The notes: generated by a model not told the origin, from the letters alone. Counted from the stretch's first letter, positions 27,707 through 36,798 are shown. The stretch is DNA of 64,000 bases from Chryseobacterium sp. (GCA_031277615.1 JAITMC010000037.1:62001-126000); one strand, 5' to 3'. Numbers and translations are program-made.

Positions 27707-28600
27707 ATGAGACTGAATAAAAATATACTATTCTTAGGGCTCGGAATTCTTCCGGGAATCTTCTCTTCACAAATTGGTATTGGGATTTCCAACCCCAATA
27801 AGGATAATGCGGTGGAAGTAAATGCGGCAGAAAAACTCATCATTGATAAAACAGGAAAAATAGGAGCCGGAGTTGCCCTTCCGAAAACAGCCATTGATCT
27901 GAGAAACGGCACCAATGGAGCCATGGCTGTGGGAATGACCAGCCAGACGGCTGCTGAAGCCGGATCCGGAGCTGTTCGTTACAATCCCAATCCAGCGATT
28001 GGTGTCCGTGGGTATATAGAATACTCGGACGGGAATGTATGGGTTCCTATTCTTCCGTATGGAAAGCCAAGAATTGTCGTGATGGCAGAAAAAACAAATA
28101 ACAACGCTACCGTTTTTGAACCGGGCTTATGGCCTGTAGGAGATTATACGGATGGAATTCCGGGTAGGTCTTCCACTTACCTTACCTCATGGACAGAAAA
28201 ACTGGATTCTGATTCAGGACAGCCCAGAACCAATTTCAATCCGGCAACAGGCGAGTTTATTGCTCCAAGAGCAGGGGTTTACTTTGCCACCTTCACCTTT
28301 GCACTGGCACCAAGCCAGATCAATACCAGTTTCGGCCAAAACCAGACGGAAGCGATCTGGGAAGTGAGGGATTCTTCCAATACCGTAACCCAAAGGGTAA
28401 AAACCAATAATGGTTATCCTCAGGATACGGGAGTTTCACCCAATGCGGTCATCGCAGGATCGGCATGCACCGTAAGTGTATATCTGAATGAAGGCGACAA
28501 ACTTAGGCCTTTTGTCTGGATCAATGTAGCCTGGGATCCTGATAAACGTCCTCTGCTCAATACAGGAGGATATAACGTTTTAACGATTGTTGAACAATAA
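27707..28600 (+). CDS. Secreted C1q-like protein, paralogue 3
   Basis: A 297-aa paralogue, the longest of the three because of an insertion before the jelly-roll hallmark GEFIAPRAGVYFATF. Signal peptide (ILFLGLGILPGIFSS), IGAGVALPKTAIDLRN and GSGAVRYNPNP segments correspond to those of the other two. There is no T9SS C-terminal sorting domain on any of the three, so surface placement must occur otherwise or they stay periplasmic. The cluster ends at a terminator 33 bp downstream. Confidence 0.72.
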   Translation: MRLNKNILFLGLGILPGIFSSQIGIGISNPNKDNAVEVNAAEKLIIDKTGKIGAGVALPKTAIDLRNGTNGAMAVGMTSQTAAEAGSGAVRYNPNPAIGVRGYIEYSDGNVWVPILPYGKPRIVVMAEKTNNNATVFEPGLWPVGDYTDGIPGRSSTYLTSWTEKLDSDSGQPRTNFNPATGEFIAPRAGVYFATFTFALAPSQINTSFGQNQTEAIWEVRDSSNTVTQRVKTNNGYPQDTGVSPNAVIAGSACTVSVYLNEGDKLRPFVWINVAWDPDKRPLLNTGGYNVLTIVEQ

Positions 28601-28633
28601 AAACTTTCTGATACAAAACCTAATGTTTATATA

Positions 28634-28662
28634 GCCGGGATATAGTCCCGGCTTCCTTTTTT
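28634..28662 (+). terminator. Terminator after the C1q-like gene cluster
   Basis: A perfect 7-bp GC-rich stem (28634-28640 with 28646-28652) is followed on the plus strand by TTCC and six T. Confidence 0.8.
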
Positions 28663-28675
28663 AAGGAAAATAATA

Positions 28676-29677
28676 TTATGACTGCACCTTATTCTTGCTT
28701 TTGAATGAATAAATCAATAATCCTGCAGCAAGTAACCCGGCAACCCCTGCACAGACTGTTTTTACCGCCCTGGAAGGCTCAGGAAGCAATGTTTTCCCAT
28801 GAACACCCATATTTCCGTGGGATGCTTCCAATACATTTCCTGAAGTATCTTCATCCTTATTGGCTTTTTTCATCACCATCCGCATAGCTGCTGATGAAAG
28901 ATAGCGGACGGCTCCCGGAAATATTTCATAAATGTTTTTGAAAACAGACCCAAACCAGTCAGGATATACGGTCTCTTCAGGATTTTTTGCCGTTCTCACT
29001 ATGGCAGCGGCAAGTTTCCGCGGATCAAAAGAGGGTGGAGGCGTACTGAGTTTTATTCCTGAATAATTGGCGGCATGCTCAATTCCCGAAGATTTCTGGA
29101 ATCCCGGATAAAGGGCACAGATATGAATATCAGGAAAATCCGAAACCTCGCCCTGAAGGGTTTCCGTCATTCCCCGTATTCCGAATTTTGAAGCCGTATA
29201 AGCGGCTCCGTATGGGGCAGGCATCCATCCGCCAATAGAAATATTATTGATCAGTATTCCCTTTTTCTGCTTTTTGAAGATGGGCAGCACCGCATGGGCC
29301 GAATGCATATAGCCTAAAAGATTGGTTCTGATGATCTGATCTGCCACTTCTATCGGAATTTCTTCAAACTTTCCGAAAGCGAGCACTCCGGCATTGTTGA
29401 TCCAGCAATCGATACGACCGTTAAAATTAAAAGCTTCTTCTGCAAGTCTTGAGACCTCTTCAGGTACCGAAATATCAGCCGGAACCACCAGAACTTCAAC
29501 CCCTGACAGTCTGCAGATTTCAGCAGTGTCATTTAATGCTTCTTCATTGCGTGCCGTAAGAACAAGATCTGCTCCTTCAGCAGCGAAGGCCTCGGCGGTA
29601 GCTTTTCCGATTCCGCTGGATGCTCCGGTGATTACAACTGTTCTTCCAAAGAAATAAGGTTTTCTGCTATTTTTCAT
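28676..29677 (-). CDS. SDR family oxidoreductase with C-terminal membrane segment
   Basis: A 333-aa short-chain dehydrogenase. The Rossmann motif TGASSGIGKATAEAF, the NNAG motif, the catalytic Ser in NNISIGG and the YxxxK pair in YTASKFG are intact. About 80 residues beyond the core end in a hydrophobic helix (AGVAGLLAAGLLIYSF) followed by basic residues, which suggests membrane association. Substrate unknown. It lies 38 bp downstream of the NDH-2-like gene, in the same direction. Confidence 0.9.
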   Translation of the reverse strand: MKNSRKPYFFGRTVVITGASSGIGKATAEAFAAEGADLVLTARNEEALNDTAEICRLSGVEVLVVPADISVPEEVSRLAEEAFNFNGRIDCWINNAGVLAFGKFEEIPIEVADQIIRTNLLGYMHSAHAVLPIFKKQKKGILINNISIGGWMPAPYGAAYTASKFGIRGMTETLQGEVSDFPDIHICALYPGFQKSSGIEHAANYSGIKLSTPPPSFDPRKLAAAIVRTAKNPEETVYPDWFGSVFKNIYEIFPGAVRYLSSAAMRMVMKKANKDEDTSGNVLEASHGNMGVHGKTLLPEPSRAVKTVCAGVAGLLAAGLLIYSFKSKNKVQS

Positions 29678-29715
29678 GACAATATATTTAATGGTGTATA
29701 ATTCAATTTTTTCTT

Positions 29716-30987
29716 TTACCCTCCGTTTTCTGTGTTTCGTTTCGGAAGAAGGATCAGCCGTATGGATGGATTATTCGTAATAAACAGCCGGAACCAGTCG
29801 AAGGCCAGCTGAAGTTTGCTTCTGAAACCTACAAGGGGTATGATATGGATGAACAGCCAGGTAAGCCATGCGGTAAATCCTTTAAAGGAAAGCTTCGGAA
29901 GGTCTACCACAGCATTGAACTTTGAAATAATGGCCATGCTTCCCTTATCATTGTATTCAAACGGAGCAAGGACCTTCTCATCTTCAATCCGCCGGAAGTT
30001 GGCAGCCAGGTTTTTTCCCTGCTGTATGGCAACCTGGGCCAGCTGCGGGTGTCCTTTAGGATATTTCTCTTCCGAAAGCATGAGGCTGATGTCTCCCACA
30101 GCATATATGTTTTCTGTTCCATCCACCTTATTATAAGCATCTACCAGTATTCTTCTTCCTTTACCGATACACTCCTGCGGAAGGCCCGGAACTTCACGCC
30201 CGATAACGCCGGAAGTCCAGATCAGGGTTTCGGTTTCAATGGAGCTGCCGTCACTTAACATCACTTTACAGTCCTGATAATCTTTTACCGAAACATTCAG
30301 CAGGATTTTTACCCCCAGTGTTTTCAGCTTTTCATACGCGGTTTCCTGAGCCATTTTACTCATAGGAGAAAGGAGAGACGGCAAGGCATCGATGAGGTAA
30401 ATGCTGGAAAGGACCAGCTTGATCTCCGGATATTCTTTCTGGGCAATATACTGTCCCATTTCAGCAAGCATTCCTGCCAGCTCAACGCCGGTAGGTCCGC
30501 CACCGGCAATGACGATGTTCTGGAGCCTTTCTGCTTTTGTGATGTCTTTATTACGGGCTGCTTCTTCCAGAGTAAACAGGATGTGATTCCTCAGATAAAG
30601 GGCTTCTTCTATATTTTTCATCGGCAGGGCACATTTCTGAACATTTTCCATTCCGAAGAAATTGGATTCGGTTCCCAAAGCCAGTACCAGATAGTCATAA
30701 TGCAGTTCTCCGGTATCTGTTTCAACCACTTTCTTTTCCGGAATAATATTCTGAAGACTGCCCATATGAAAACTGACATTCTTATTTTTGGAAAAAAGTT
30801 TCCGGAAAGGATAGCTGATATTGGAAGCTTCAATAAATGCAGTAGCTACCTGATAGATGAGAGGCGGAAAAAAATGATAGTTGTTTTTGTCAACCAGGGT
30901 AATTCTGAACCGGTTATCATTTTGAAGGGATTTGATAAGGTTGATACCGGCAAATCCTCCTCCTACGATTAGAATGTGCTTTTTCAT
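29716..30987 (-). CDS. NAD(P)/FAD-dependent oxidoreductase (NDH-2-like)
   Basis: A 423-aa two-dinucleotide-binding flavoprotein of the type II NADH dehydrogenase family. The FAD motif GGGFAG (9-14) and the NADH motif GGGPTGVELAG near residue 165 are both present, as is NIYAVGDIS for FAD. The C-terminal stretch after about residue 355 (FTAWLTWLFIHIIPLVGF) is an amphipathic membrane anchor as in NDH-2, which feeds electrons from NADH into quinones without pumping protons. It probably is cotranscribed with the downstream SDR. Confidence 0.9.
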   Translation of the reverse strand: MKKHILIVGGGFAGINLIKSLQNDNRFRITLVDKNNYHFFPPLIYQVATAFIEASNISYPFRKLFSKNKNVSFHMGSLQNIIPEKKVVETDTGELHYDYLVLALGTESNFFGMENVQKCALPMKNIEEALYLRNHILFTLEEAARNKDITKAERLQNIVIAGGGPTGVELAGMLAEMGQYIAQKEYPEIKLVLSSIYLIDALPSLLSPMSKMAQETAYEKLKTLGVKILLNVSVKDYQDCKVMLSDGSSIETETLIWTSGVIGREVPGLPQECIGKGRRILVDAYNKVDGTENIYAVGDISLMLSEEKYPKGHPQLAQVAIQQGKNLAANFRRIEDEKVLAPFEYNDKGSMAIISKFNAVVDLPKLSFKGFTAWLTWLFIHIIPLVGFRSKLQLAFDWFRLFITNNPSIRLILLPKRNTENGG

Positions 30988-31099
30988 AGTAACTGTATTG
31001 ATGTGGTGTATCTTCTTTCATTCAAGAACAGGACCAACCATGCTGTATAACAAATATTTAACATAAAATAAATATTTAACCTAATATTTTTCCGGGAAA

Positions 31100-31128
31100 T
31101 TGTCTGCACAATGTTTGCTTTACATTAG
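31100..31128 (+). promoter_or_regulatory. Promoter for the aldo/keto reductase
   Basis: TTG at 31100-31102 and TACATTAG at 31121-31128 are 18 bp apart, fitting the Bacteroidota -33/-7 arrangement with one mismatch in the -7 box. The gene's ATG follows 23 bp later. Confidence 0.5.
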
Positions 31129-31151
31129 AACCAACACTTAAATATTTTCAT

Positions 31152-32141
31152 ATGAAATCTGATATTTTAACAGAAAAACACCAATTAGGAATTGGAGGAG
31201 TAGCCATAGGAACTGCCTTTGAGAATGTGACAGATGAGCAGTCTTTTGAAATTCTAAAAACAGCCTGGGATCTTGGAATCCGGTATTATGATACTTCTCC
31301 GTGGTATGGTTTGACTAAAAGCGAAAGGAGATTCGGGGATTTCCTGAAAGAAAAAGACCGGAGTGATTTTGTTTTCTCTACCAAAGTAGGCCGACTGTTT
31401 ACGGAAGTTCCGGAATCTGAAGTACCTCCCACGATGTGGAAAAAGCCCCTGAATTACGATTTCAGGCATGATTATACAGCTGATGCCATCAAACGGTCTA
31501 TTGCAGACAGCCTCCAGAGAACCGGTTTAAATCATATTGATATTGTATACATTCACGATCTCTCTGAAGATCAGGTTGGAGACCGGTATCCTTATTTACT
31601 GGAGCAGGCCAAAAAAGGTGCATTTAAAGTACTTTCCGAATTAAGGGATCAGGGCGTTATAAAAGCATGGGGAATGGGGGTGAATAAAATTGAGCCGATT
31701 CTTGACTGTATTGAAGCTGCAGATCCCGACATCTGCCTTTCTGCTACTCAATATTCGATTCTGGAACATGAAGATGCTGTAGACAGGCTGCTTCCCGCTG
31801 TAAAAAAAGCCGGCGTAAAGCTGGTTTCTGGAGCAGGCTATAATTCGGGATACATTGCGGGAAGGGAACGGTATAATTATAAGGAGGTGATTCCGAAAGG
31901 AATGGCTGAAAAACGTTCAAGAATCACAGAAATTGCCAGAAAATATAACACCGATATTATACATGCTGCCTTACATTTTGTGCTGGCTTCCGACGAATTC
32001 GCTTCTATTATTCCTGGAGCCTCCCAACCTGAACAGGTTAAAGACAATAAAAAAGGACTTGATGCTGTAATTCCCACTGAATTCTGGAATGAGTTGAAAG
32101 CTGAAGGGCTTATTTATGAAAAAGCACAGGTTCCGAAATAA
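31152..32141 (+). CDS. Aldo/keto reductase (D-threo-aldose 1-dehydrogenase-like)
   Basis: A 329-aa (beta/alpha)8 NAD(P)H-dependent oxidoreductase. The catalytic tetrad is visible as Asp and Tyr in RYYDTSPWYGLTKSERRFG, Lys in FSTKVGR and His in VYIHDLS. The LTKSERRFG and FSTKVGR segments point to the L-fucose/D-threo-aldose dehydrogenase branch, which oxidises aldoses to lactones. Its stop is 16 bp before the lipoprotein gene. Confidence 0.88.
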   Translation: MKSDILTEKHQLGIGGVAIGTAFENVTDEQSFEILKTAWDLGIRYYDTSPWYGLTKSERRFGDFLKEKDRSDFVFSTKVGRLFTEVPESEVPPTMWKKPLNYDFRHDYTADAIKRSIADSLQRTGLNHIDIVYIHDLSEDQVGDRYPYLLEQAKKGAFKVLSELRDQGVIKAWGMGVNKIEPILDCIEAADPDICLSATQYSILEHEDAVDRLLPAVKKAGVKLVSGAGYNSGYIAGRERYNYKEVIPKGMAEKRSRITEIARKYNTDIIHAALHFVLASDEFASIIPGASQPEQVKDNKKGLDAVIPTEFWNELKAEGLIYEKAQVPK

Positions 32142-32157
32142 CATCAGAGTTCTTTGT

Positions 32158-32691
32158 ATGATTCAGAAAAAAGGAATAAAAATGCTGACTTTGGCAGCTG
32201 CTTTTTTGATATTCAGCGCATGCAGTAACAAGAAAGCAGCTGAACTCAGCCGTATTGTCGACCGGCAGGAAAAACAGAGTTTTAACATGCTTCTCGGTGA
32301 AAAGGGCCTGGAATCTCAAAAGCTGAATCATCTTATTGCCCGGCATTACGACCGTGCATTGGCTGTTATTGATCAGCAGGAAACAGAGTTCAACAGGATC
32401 ATCAGAACTATTGAAAATGTAAATACTAAAGGGATTTCAAACGGTAAAGAAGTACAGCAGACCTCTGTGAATTACTATACTGCCCTGAAAAATTTATATC
32501 TTTTTTCAAGGCAGGAAATACAACAGGAAAAACTGAGCAGAAGTATGAATAATGCAGAAGCGGATGCTGCACAGCGAAAACTTGCTGATTTATATCGCGA
32601 AAAACAACAGCTTTACCAGAAAGTTTACCAGTCTGAAGATGAGTTTTACAGAACCCTGAAAATATTTCAGGAGGAGAATAGGCTGAAATAA
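32158..32691 (+). CDS. Putative lipoprotein with coiled-coil character
   Basis: A 177-aa lipoprotein: signal peptide with lipobox Cys at residue 22 (LIFSAC) from the start at 32158. An in-frame start at 32116 would overlap the reductase by 26 bp and spoil the signal. The remainder is nearly all helical and charged (RIVDRQEKQSFNMLL, IIRTIENVN, RKLADLYREKQQLYQ). Function unknown; it resembles the 9658-10254 lipoprotein in design only. Confidence 0.7.
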   Translation: MIQKKGIKMLTLAAAFLIFSACSNKKAAELSRIVDRQEKQSFNMLLGEKGLESQKLNHLIARHYDRALAVIDQQETEFNRIIRTIENVNTKGISNGKEVQQTSVNYYTALKNLYLFSRQEIQQEKLSRSMNNAEADAAQRKLADLYREKQQLYQKVYQSEDEFYRTLKIFQEENRLK

Positions 32692-32698
32692 CCGGTTT

Positions 32699-33502
32699 TC
32701 AGACTACTTTTGCTTTACGTATAATTTTCGCCAACACATCCGGGAAAAACCTTTTCAGATAAACGCCCATCGTTTCCCTGCCTCCGATGGATTTCTGATT
32801 TTTCTTCTGTTTAATGGCCGTAAGCATTTTCCTGGCAAAGACAGGTGCGGGCATTCCTTTCATCGTGGCATCATCCATGGTTCCCTGAAGTGAGCCGTTA
32901 CCGGTTACCGCATTTACGGAGATATCGGTCTGTACAAATCCGGGACAGATAATGGTTACATCAATTTTTTTCAGGTAAAGTTCAGCCCGTAAGGAATCGA
33001 AAAAGCCATGAAGCGCATGTTTGGCGGCAGCATACCCGCTTCTCATCGGAGCTCCGAAAATTCCCATCAGGCTGGATACTACGGCAATCTGTCCGCCGCC
33101 ATTCCGGATCATATAAGGAAGTGCCGCTTTGGTGAGGGCTACCGTTCCGAGAAAATTGATATCCATTAAGCGTTTATCCACCTCTATATCCGTTTCCATA
33201 GCCAGGGCACGCTGGGATAATCCCGCATTGTTGATCAGAAGATCAATCCTGCCGAATTTTTCTATGGCTTCAGCTGCTTTGTTGCTCATGCTTTTATAAT
33301 CAGAAAGATCCACCGGAACAACAGCAAAACGTTCTGCCGGAAGTCCTGCTTTTTCAGCCACAGCATAGAGCTGGTCCTGATGTCTGGACGACAGAATGAT
33401 TTTTGCATTGCTTGTTTCTGCCAGTTCGCGCGTGAGGGCTTCCCCGATTCCTGAAGAGGCTCCGGTAATCCAGATAACTTTATCATTAAAATAGATGCTC
33501 AT
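32699..33502 (-). CDS. SDR family oxidoreductase
   Basis: A 267-aa short-chain dehydrogenase from the ATG at 33502. Rossmann motif TGASSGIGEAL, NNAGLSQ, catalytic Ser in VVSSLMG and the YAAAKHAL active site are present. The longer frame (start 33547) would overlap the upstream dehydrogenase gene by 35 bp; the MSIYFNDKV start fits the family better and leaves a 10-bp gap. Probably cotranscribed with that flavoprotein. The substrate is not evident. Confidence 0.9.
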   Translation of the reverse strand: MSIYFNDKVIWITGASSGIGEALTRELAETSNAKIILSSRHQDQLYAVAEKAGLPAERFAVVPVDLSDYKSMSNKAAEAIEKFGRIDLLINNAGLSQRALAMETDIEVDKRLMDINFLGTVALTKAALPYMIRNGGGQIAVVSSLMGIFGAPMRSGYAAAKHALHGFFDSLRAELYLKKIDVTIICPGFVQTDISVNAVTGNGSLQGTMDDATMKGMPAPVFARKMLTAIKQKKNQKSIGGRETMGVYLKRFFPDVLAKIIRKAKVV

Positions 33503-33512
33503 TTCAGTGGGT

Positions 33513-35192
33513 TTATAAATTGGAATTTCCGGTTGTAAGTCCTGCAATGTATTTCCCGGCTTTCATTCCTGAAAAGATACAACCTCCGAGGAATGTGCCT
33601 TCCAGCGCCCGATAGCCGTGCATTCCGCCACCGCCGAATCCTGCCGCTTCTCCGGCAGCATACAACCCTTCAATGATGCTTTCATCTTCCCGGAGAACCT
33701 GTCCGTTCAGGTTGGTTTTAATTCCTCCCAGCGTTTTGCGGGTAAGAATGTTAAGGCGTACAGCGATAAGAGGTCCGTTTTCAGGAGCGAGTATTTTATG
33801 CGGGGCTGCTACACGTCCCAGCTTATCACCCAGATAATTTCGGGTATTCCGGATATAATTTACCTGGGTGTCTTTGGAAAACTTATTGTCTAATTCCCGG
33901 TCTCTGGCTTCAATCTGTGATTTTATCTTTTCATAGTCCAGAAGTCCGGTACCGGTAAGCTCATTCATTTTTTTTACCAGATCTTCCAGGCGGTCTGATA
34001 CAATAAAATCCTTCCCATGTTCTTTAAAGGCTTCTACGGGACCTGGTGCTTTTTTTCCGAAAATCCTTTTAAGGAACAAAGGATAGTCTTTATTGGTAAT
34101 ATCCGGATTCTGTTCGGAGCCGGAGAGCGCAAATTCTTTTTTAATGATTTTCTGAGTGAGGATAAACCATGAATAGGAGAAACCTGTATCCTGAATATGT
34201 TTTAAAGTACCCAAGGTATCAAACCCCGGAAGAAACGGAGCGGGAAGACGGTTTCCTTTAGCATCAAACCATAGGGAAGACGGTCCCGGAAGGATCCGGA
34301 TACCATGTTTAGGCCAGATAGGATCCCAGTTCTGAATGCCTTCCGTATAATGCCACATCCTGTCCGGATTAATGATATGTGCGCCTGCTTTCTCAGAAAT
34401 ACCAATCATTTTACCGTCTACATAAGCGGGAACACCACATACCATATCTTCCGGTGCTTTTCCCAATCTTTCCGGCCAGTTTTTTCTGACCAGTTCGTGG
34501 TTGGCACCGATACCTCCTGAGGCAATAATAATATGTTTGGCTGAAAATTCAAACTGTGAGATTACGTTTCTGTTGGTTTCCGCTCCTCTTACTTGATCAT
34601 CATTTTCAAGAATATCTCCTTTCAAACCCCGGATTTTTCCGTGGTCAACGAGTAATTCGGTAACCCTGTGTCTGAATTTCATCTGTAGGAGTCCTTTCCT
34701 TTGGGCTTCGTACGCTTTTTCTACAAAAGGTTTTACAACGCCTGTACCGGTTCCCCAGCTGACATGAAAACGGGGAACTGAATTTCCATGACCTGTTGCT
34801 GACCCGTCTCCACGTTCTGCCCAGCCTACCATAAACATCAATTTAATTCCCAACTTAGAAATGTAATTGTATTTTTCGCCGGCTGCAAATTTCAGATAGG
34901 CTTCCGCCCATTTCCGGGGCCAGTAATCTTCCTTACGGTCAAATCCGGCAGTTCCTTTCCAATCCTGTAAGGCCAGCTCATAAGAATCCTTTATTCCCAT
35001 TCTTCTCTGTTGGGGTGAATTGATCAGAAACAGTCCTCCGAAAGACCAGAATGCCTGACCGCCGATGTTCTGCTCAGTTTCCTGATCCACTAAGAGCACT
35101 TTTTTCCCGGCATTGGTGATCTCCATGGCTGCCGTAAGACCTGCCAGTCCGGATCCTATGATAATGACATCCGATTGGAATTTTTCCTCCAT
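33513..35192 (-). CDS. FAD-binding dehydrogenase (fumarate reductase/KstD-like)
   Basis: A 559-aa flavoprotein of the fumarate reductase/3-ketosteroid dehydrogenase superfamily. The N-terminal GSGLAGLTAA dinucleotide motif, the GGQAFWSFGG segment, a central HIIIASGGIGAN and the C-terminal GLYAAGEAAGFGGGGMHG that closes the FAD site are intact. It matches the PRK12834-like putative FAD-binding dehydrogenases; the electron acceptor and substrate are unknown. The start at 35192 (MEEKFQSDV) is preferred to 35216. The next gene is an SDR, suggesting a two-step oxidation. Confidence 0.88.
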   Translation of the reverse strand: MEEKFQSDVIIIGSGLAGLTAAMEITNAGKKVLLVDQETEQNIGGQAFWSFGGLFLINSPQQRRMGIKDSYELALQDWKGTAGFDRKEDYWPRKWAEAYLKFAAGEKYNYISKLGIKLMFMVGWAERGDGSATGHGNSVPRFHVSWGTGTGVVKPFVEKAYEAQRKGLLQMKFRHRVTELLVDHGKIRGLKGDILENDDQVRGAETNRNVISQFEFSAKHIIIASGGIGANHELVRKNWPERLGKAPEDMVCGVPAYVDGKMIGISEKAGAHIINPDRMWHYTEGIQNWDPIWPKHGIRILPGPSSLWFDAKGNRLPAPFLPGFDTLGTLKHIQDTGFSYSWFILTQKIIKKEFALSGSEQNPDITNKDYPLFLKRIFGKKAPGPVEAFKEHGKDFIVSDRLEDLVKKMNELTGTGLLDYEKIKSQIEARDRELDNKFSKDTQVNYIRNTRNYLGDKLGRVAAPHKILAPENGPLIAVRLNILTRKTLGGIKTNLNGQVLREDESIIEGLYAAGEAAGFGGGGMHGYRALEGTFLGGCIFSGMKAGKYIAGLTTGNSNL

Positions 35193-35327
35193 GGTATGGA
35201 ATGTTTTATTAAACAAATGTTTATATAAATGTATAAAATATTTGTATTTGAATCTGTACTTGAGCTATATTTTTTATGGATTCTGTCACTGTATAATCAG
35301 AAATCACAAGGATGGTCAGGCTTTTTC

Positions 35328-35335
35328 TATCTTTG
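35328..35335 (+). promoter_or_regulatory. -7 box upstream of the small frameshifted gene
   Basis: TATCTTTG, an exact TAnnTTTG match, 20 bp before the ATG at 35355. No TTG at the -33 distance. Confidence 0.45.
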
Positions 35336-35354
35336 TTGATTCAATAACAATGCT

Positions 35355-35623
35355 ATGAACGAAATGGATTCCTATCAGGCATATGCTGTGACTAAAGATG
35401 GTACCCGGATTCCGGTTGAAGCAGAATCAATTATTATCCGGATGGAGGGTGAAGAAATCGAAATCTCTTTACGGCCGGTCCATTCTGTTTTAAGGGAAAA
35501 CTGACTTTGGCAGCGGGTTCTGCCATTCAGGGACGGGAACATGAAAGAGAAACGGCCACTCATTTACTTATAGAGCCCGGGGCTGCGAATGTAATTCATG
35601 TTACGCCTAAAAAATACCAATGA
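35355..35623 (+). pseudogene. Small unknown protein gene, apparently frameshifted
   Basis: From the ATG at 35355 the frame gives 49 codons (MNEMDSYQAYAV ... EEIEISLRP ...) before a TGA inside GGGAAAACTGA. A second frame overlapping the end of the first (about 35465 on) continues with KGKLTLAAGSAIQG, then HLLIEPGAANVIHV and PKKYQ, ending at TGA 35621-35623. Joined near 35470-35495 the two give one protein of about 88 residues with an even hydrophilic pattern. I do not recognise the family. A real frameshift or a base-calling error are both possible. Confidence 0.5.
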
Positions 35624-35800
35624 TAAAATAGTTGAAATAAATTGTTTTTGTAAACGCAGGTTTTCATTTTTATACTGTTGATTTCAGGAAGCAAAGAATG
35701 GAATCAACGGAGTGGATTCGATGAAGCGCATGTAACTCATAAGGCTTCTCAAAATTCTTGTTAAAAATAACAGAATATTCCAAAACCCGTTAAACATTTT

Positions 35801-35808
35801 TATCTTTG
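35801..35808 (+). promoter_or_regulatory. -7 box for the rhodanese/TlpA genes
   Basis: TATCTTTG, an exact TAnnTTTG match, 14 bp before the ATG at 35823. A GTG further upstream in the same frame begins inside this box, which argues for the ATG as the start. Confidence 0.5.
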
Positions 35809-35822
35809 TGAAAAAGAGAAAT

Positions 35823-36251
35823 ATGAAGTATTTGTTTATGATTGTATGTCTGGTCTGTTCGGTTTTCAGTCAGGCACAGCAGACACAGGATCCCTGGAAG
35901 GAAAGTCAACTGATGGATCCGGCATTACTGGCAACCAGAATTACAGAAAATAAAACCAAAGATCTGGTGATCATTTCTGTAGGACCTGAAGCAATTATCA
36001 AAGGTTCGGTAGATATCGGGCCGACTCATGAACCGGAAAATCTGGAAAAATTAAGAAATTATCTTAAAAACATTCCAAAAGGAAAGGAAGTGGTGATCTA
36101 TTGCGGATGCTGTCCTTTTGTAAAATGTCCTAATATCCGTCCGGCATTTAAGCTTTTACAGGAAATGGGCTTTAAAAATGCGAAGCTTCTAAATCTTCCG
36201 AAGAATATAAAAACAGACTGGCTGGACAAAGATTATCCTACAAATGATTGA
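35823..36251 (+). CDS. Secreted rhodanese-like protein
   Basis: A 142-aa periplasmic protein with a signal peptide (MKYLFMIVCLVCSVFSQA) and a rhodanese-like domain. The active-site loop is CGCCPFVKCPN, with several Cys in place of the usual single nucleophile; this may mean a sulphur- or metal-handling role. The gene overlaps the next start region by a few bases (the TlpA-like ATG is at 36253), so the two form an operon and probably act in periplasmic thiol chemistry. Confidence 0.82.
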   Translation: MKYLFMIVCLVCSVFSQAQQTQDPWKESQLMDPALLATRITENKTKDLVIISVGPEAIIKGSVDIGPTHEPENLEKLRNYLKNIPKGKEVVIYCGCCPFVKCPNIRPAFKLLQEMGFKNAKLLNLPKNIKTDWLDKDYPTND

Positions 36252-36252
36252 T

Positions 36253-36753
36253 ATGAAAACTGTTTTTAGCCTATTATTTTTAATCTTATTTACAGGATTT
36301 ATATCAGCACAGAACCTGATAGAAAAAGGGAAGAAGGCTCCTGAAATTAGCCTTTCAAAGCCTGACGGAAATCTGTTTTCACTGTCATCACTTCAGGGGA
36401 GACTTGTCCTGATTGATTTCTGGGCAACCTGGTGTGCACCCTGTATGGATGAGCAGCCGGAAATGAAACTGCTTTACGACCGGTTTTCAGATGAGGTACG
36501 TGCACAAAAGTTTGAGATTCTGGGTGTTTCTCTGGATAAGAATAAGGAAAGCTGGGAAAAAGCTATTAGCCGTTTTGATATCAAATGGGTACAGGTAAGT
36601 GACCTTAAATTCTGGAAAAGTCCGGTAGCTAAAAGCTATGCTATTGAAGAACTTCCTTTTAATGTTATTGTAGATGGGCAGGGAACCATCATCGCGAAAA
36701 ACCTGCATGGTAAGGAACTGGAAGAATTCATCAGCGGATACTTCAGGAAATAG
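36253..36753 (+). CDS. TlpA-family thiol-disulphide oxidoreductase
   Basis: A 166-aa periplasmic thioredoxin-fold protein: signal peptide (VFSLLFLILFTGFISA), then the AhpC/TSA-Redoxin fold with FWATWCAPC containing the redox pair CxxC and the cis-Pro region EELPFNVIV. Such proteins reduce cytochrome c maturation or other exported substrates. An in-frame start at 36244 overlaps the rhodanese stop; I use the ATG at 36253. Ends at a strong terminator. Confidence 0.9.
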   Translation: MKTVFSLLFLILFTGFISAQNLIEKGKKAPEISLSKPDGNLFSLSSLQGRLVLIDFWATWCAPCMDEQPEMKLLYDRFSDEVRAQKFEILGVSLDKNKESWEKAISRFDIKWVQVSDLKFWKSPVAKSYAIEELPFNVIVDGQGTIIAKNLHGKELEEFISGYFRK

Positions 36754-36763
36754 ATCCACAAAC

Positions 36764-36798
36764 AAAAAAAGAGCAGTGATGAACAACTGCTCTTTTTT
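36764..36798 (+). terminator. Terminator after the TlpA-like gene
   Basis: A 7-bp stem (36771-36777 with 36786-36792), extended by A-T pairs from the flanking A run and T run, is followed by six T on the plus strand. Confidence 0.8.
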
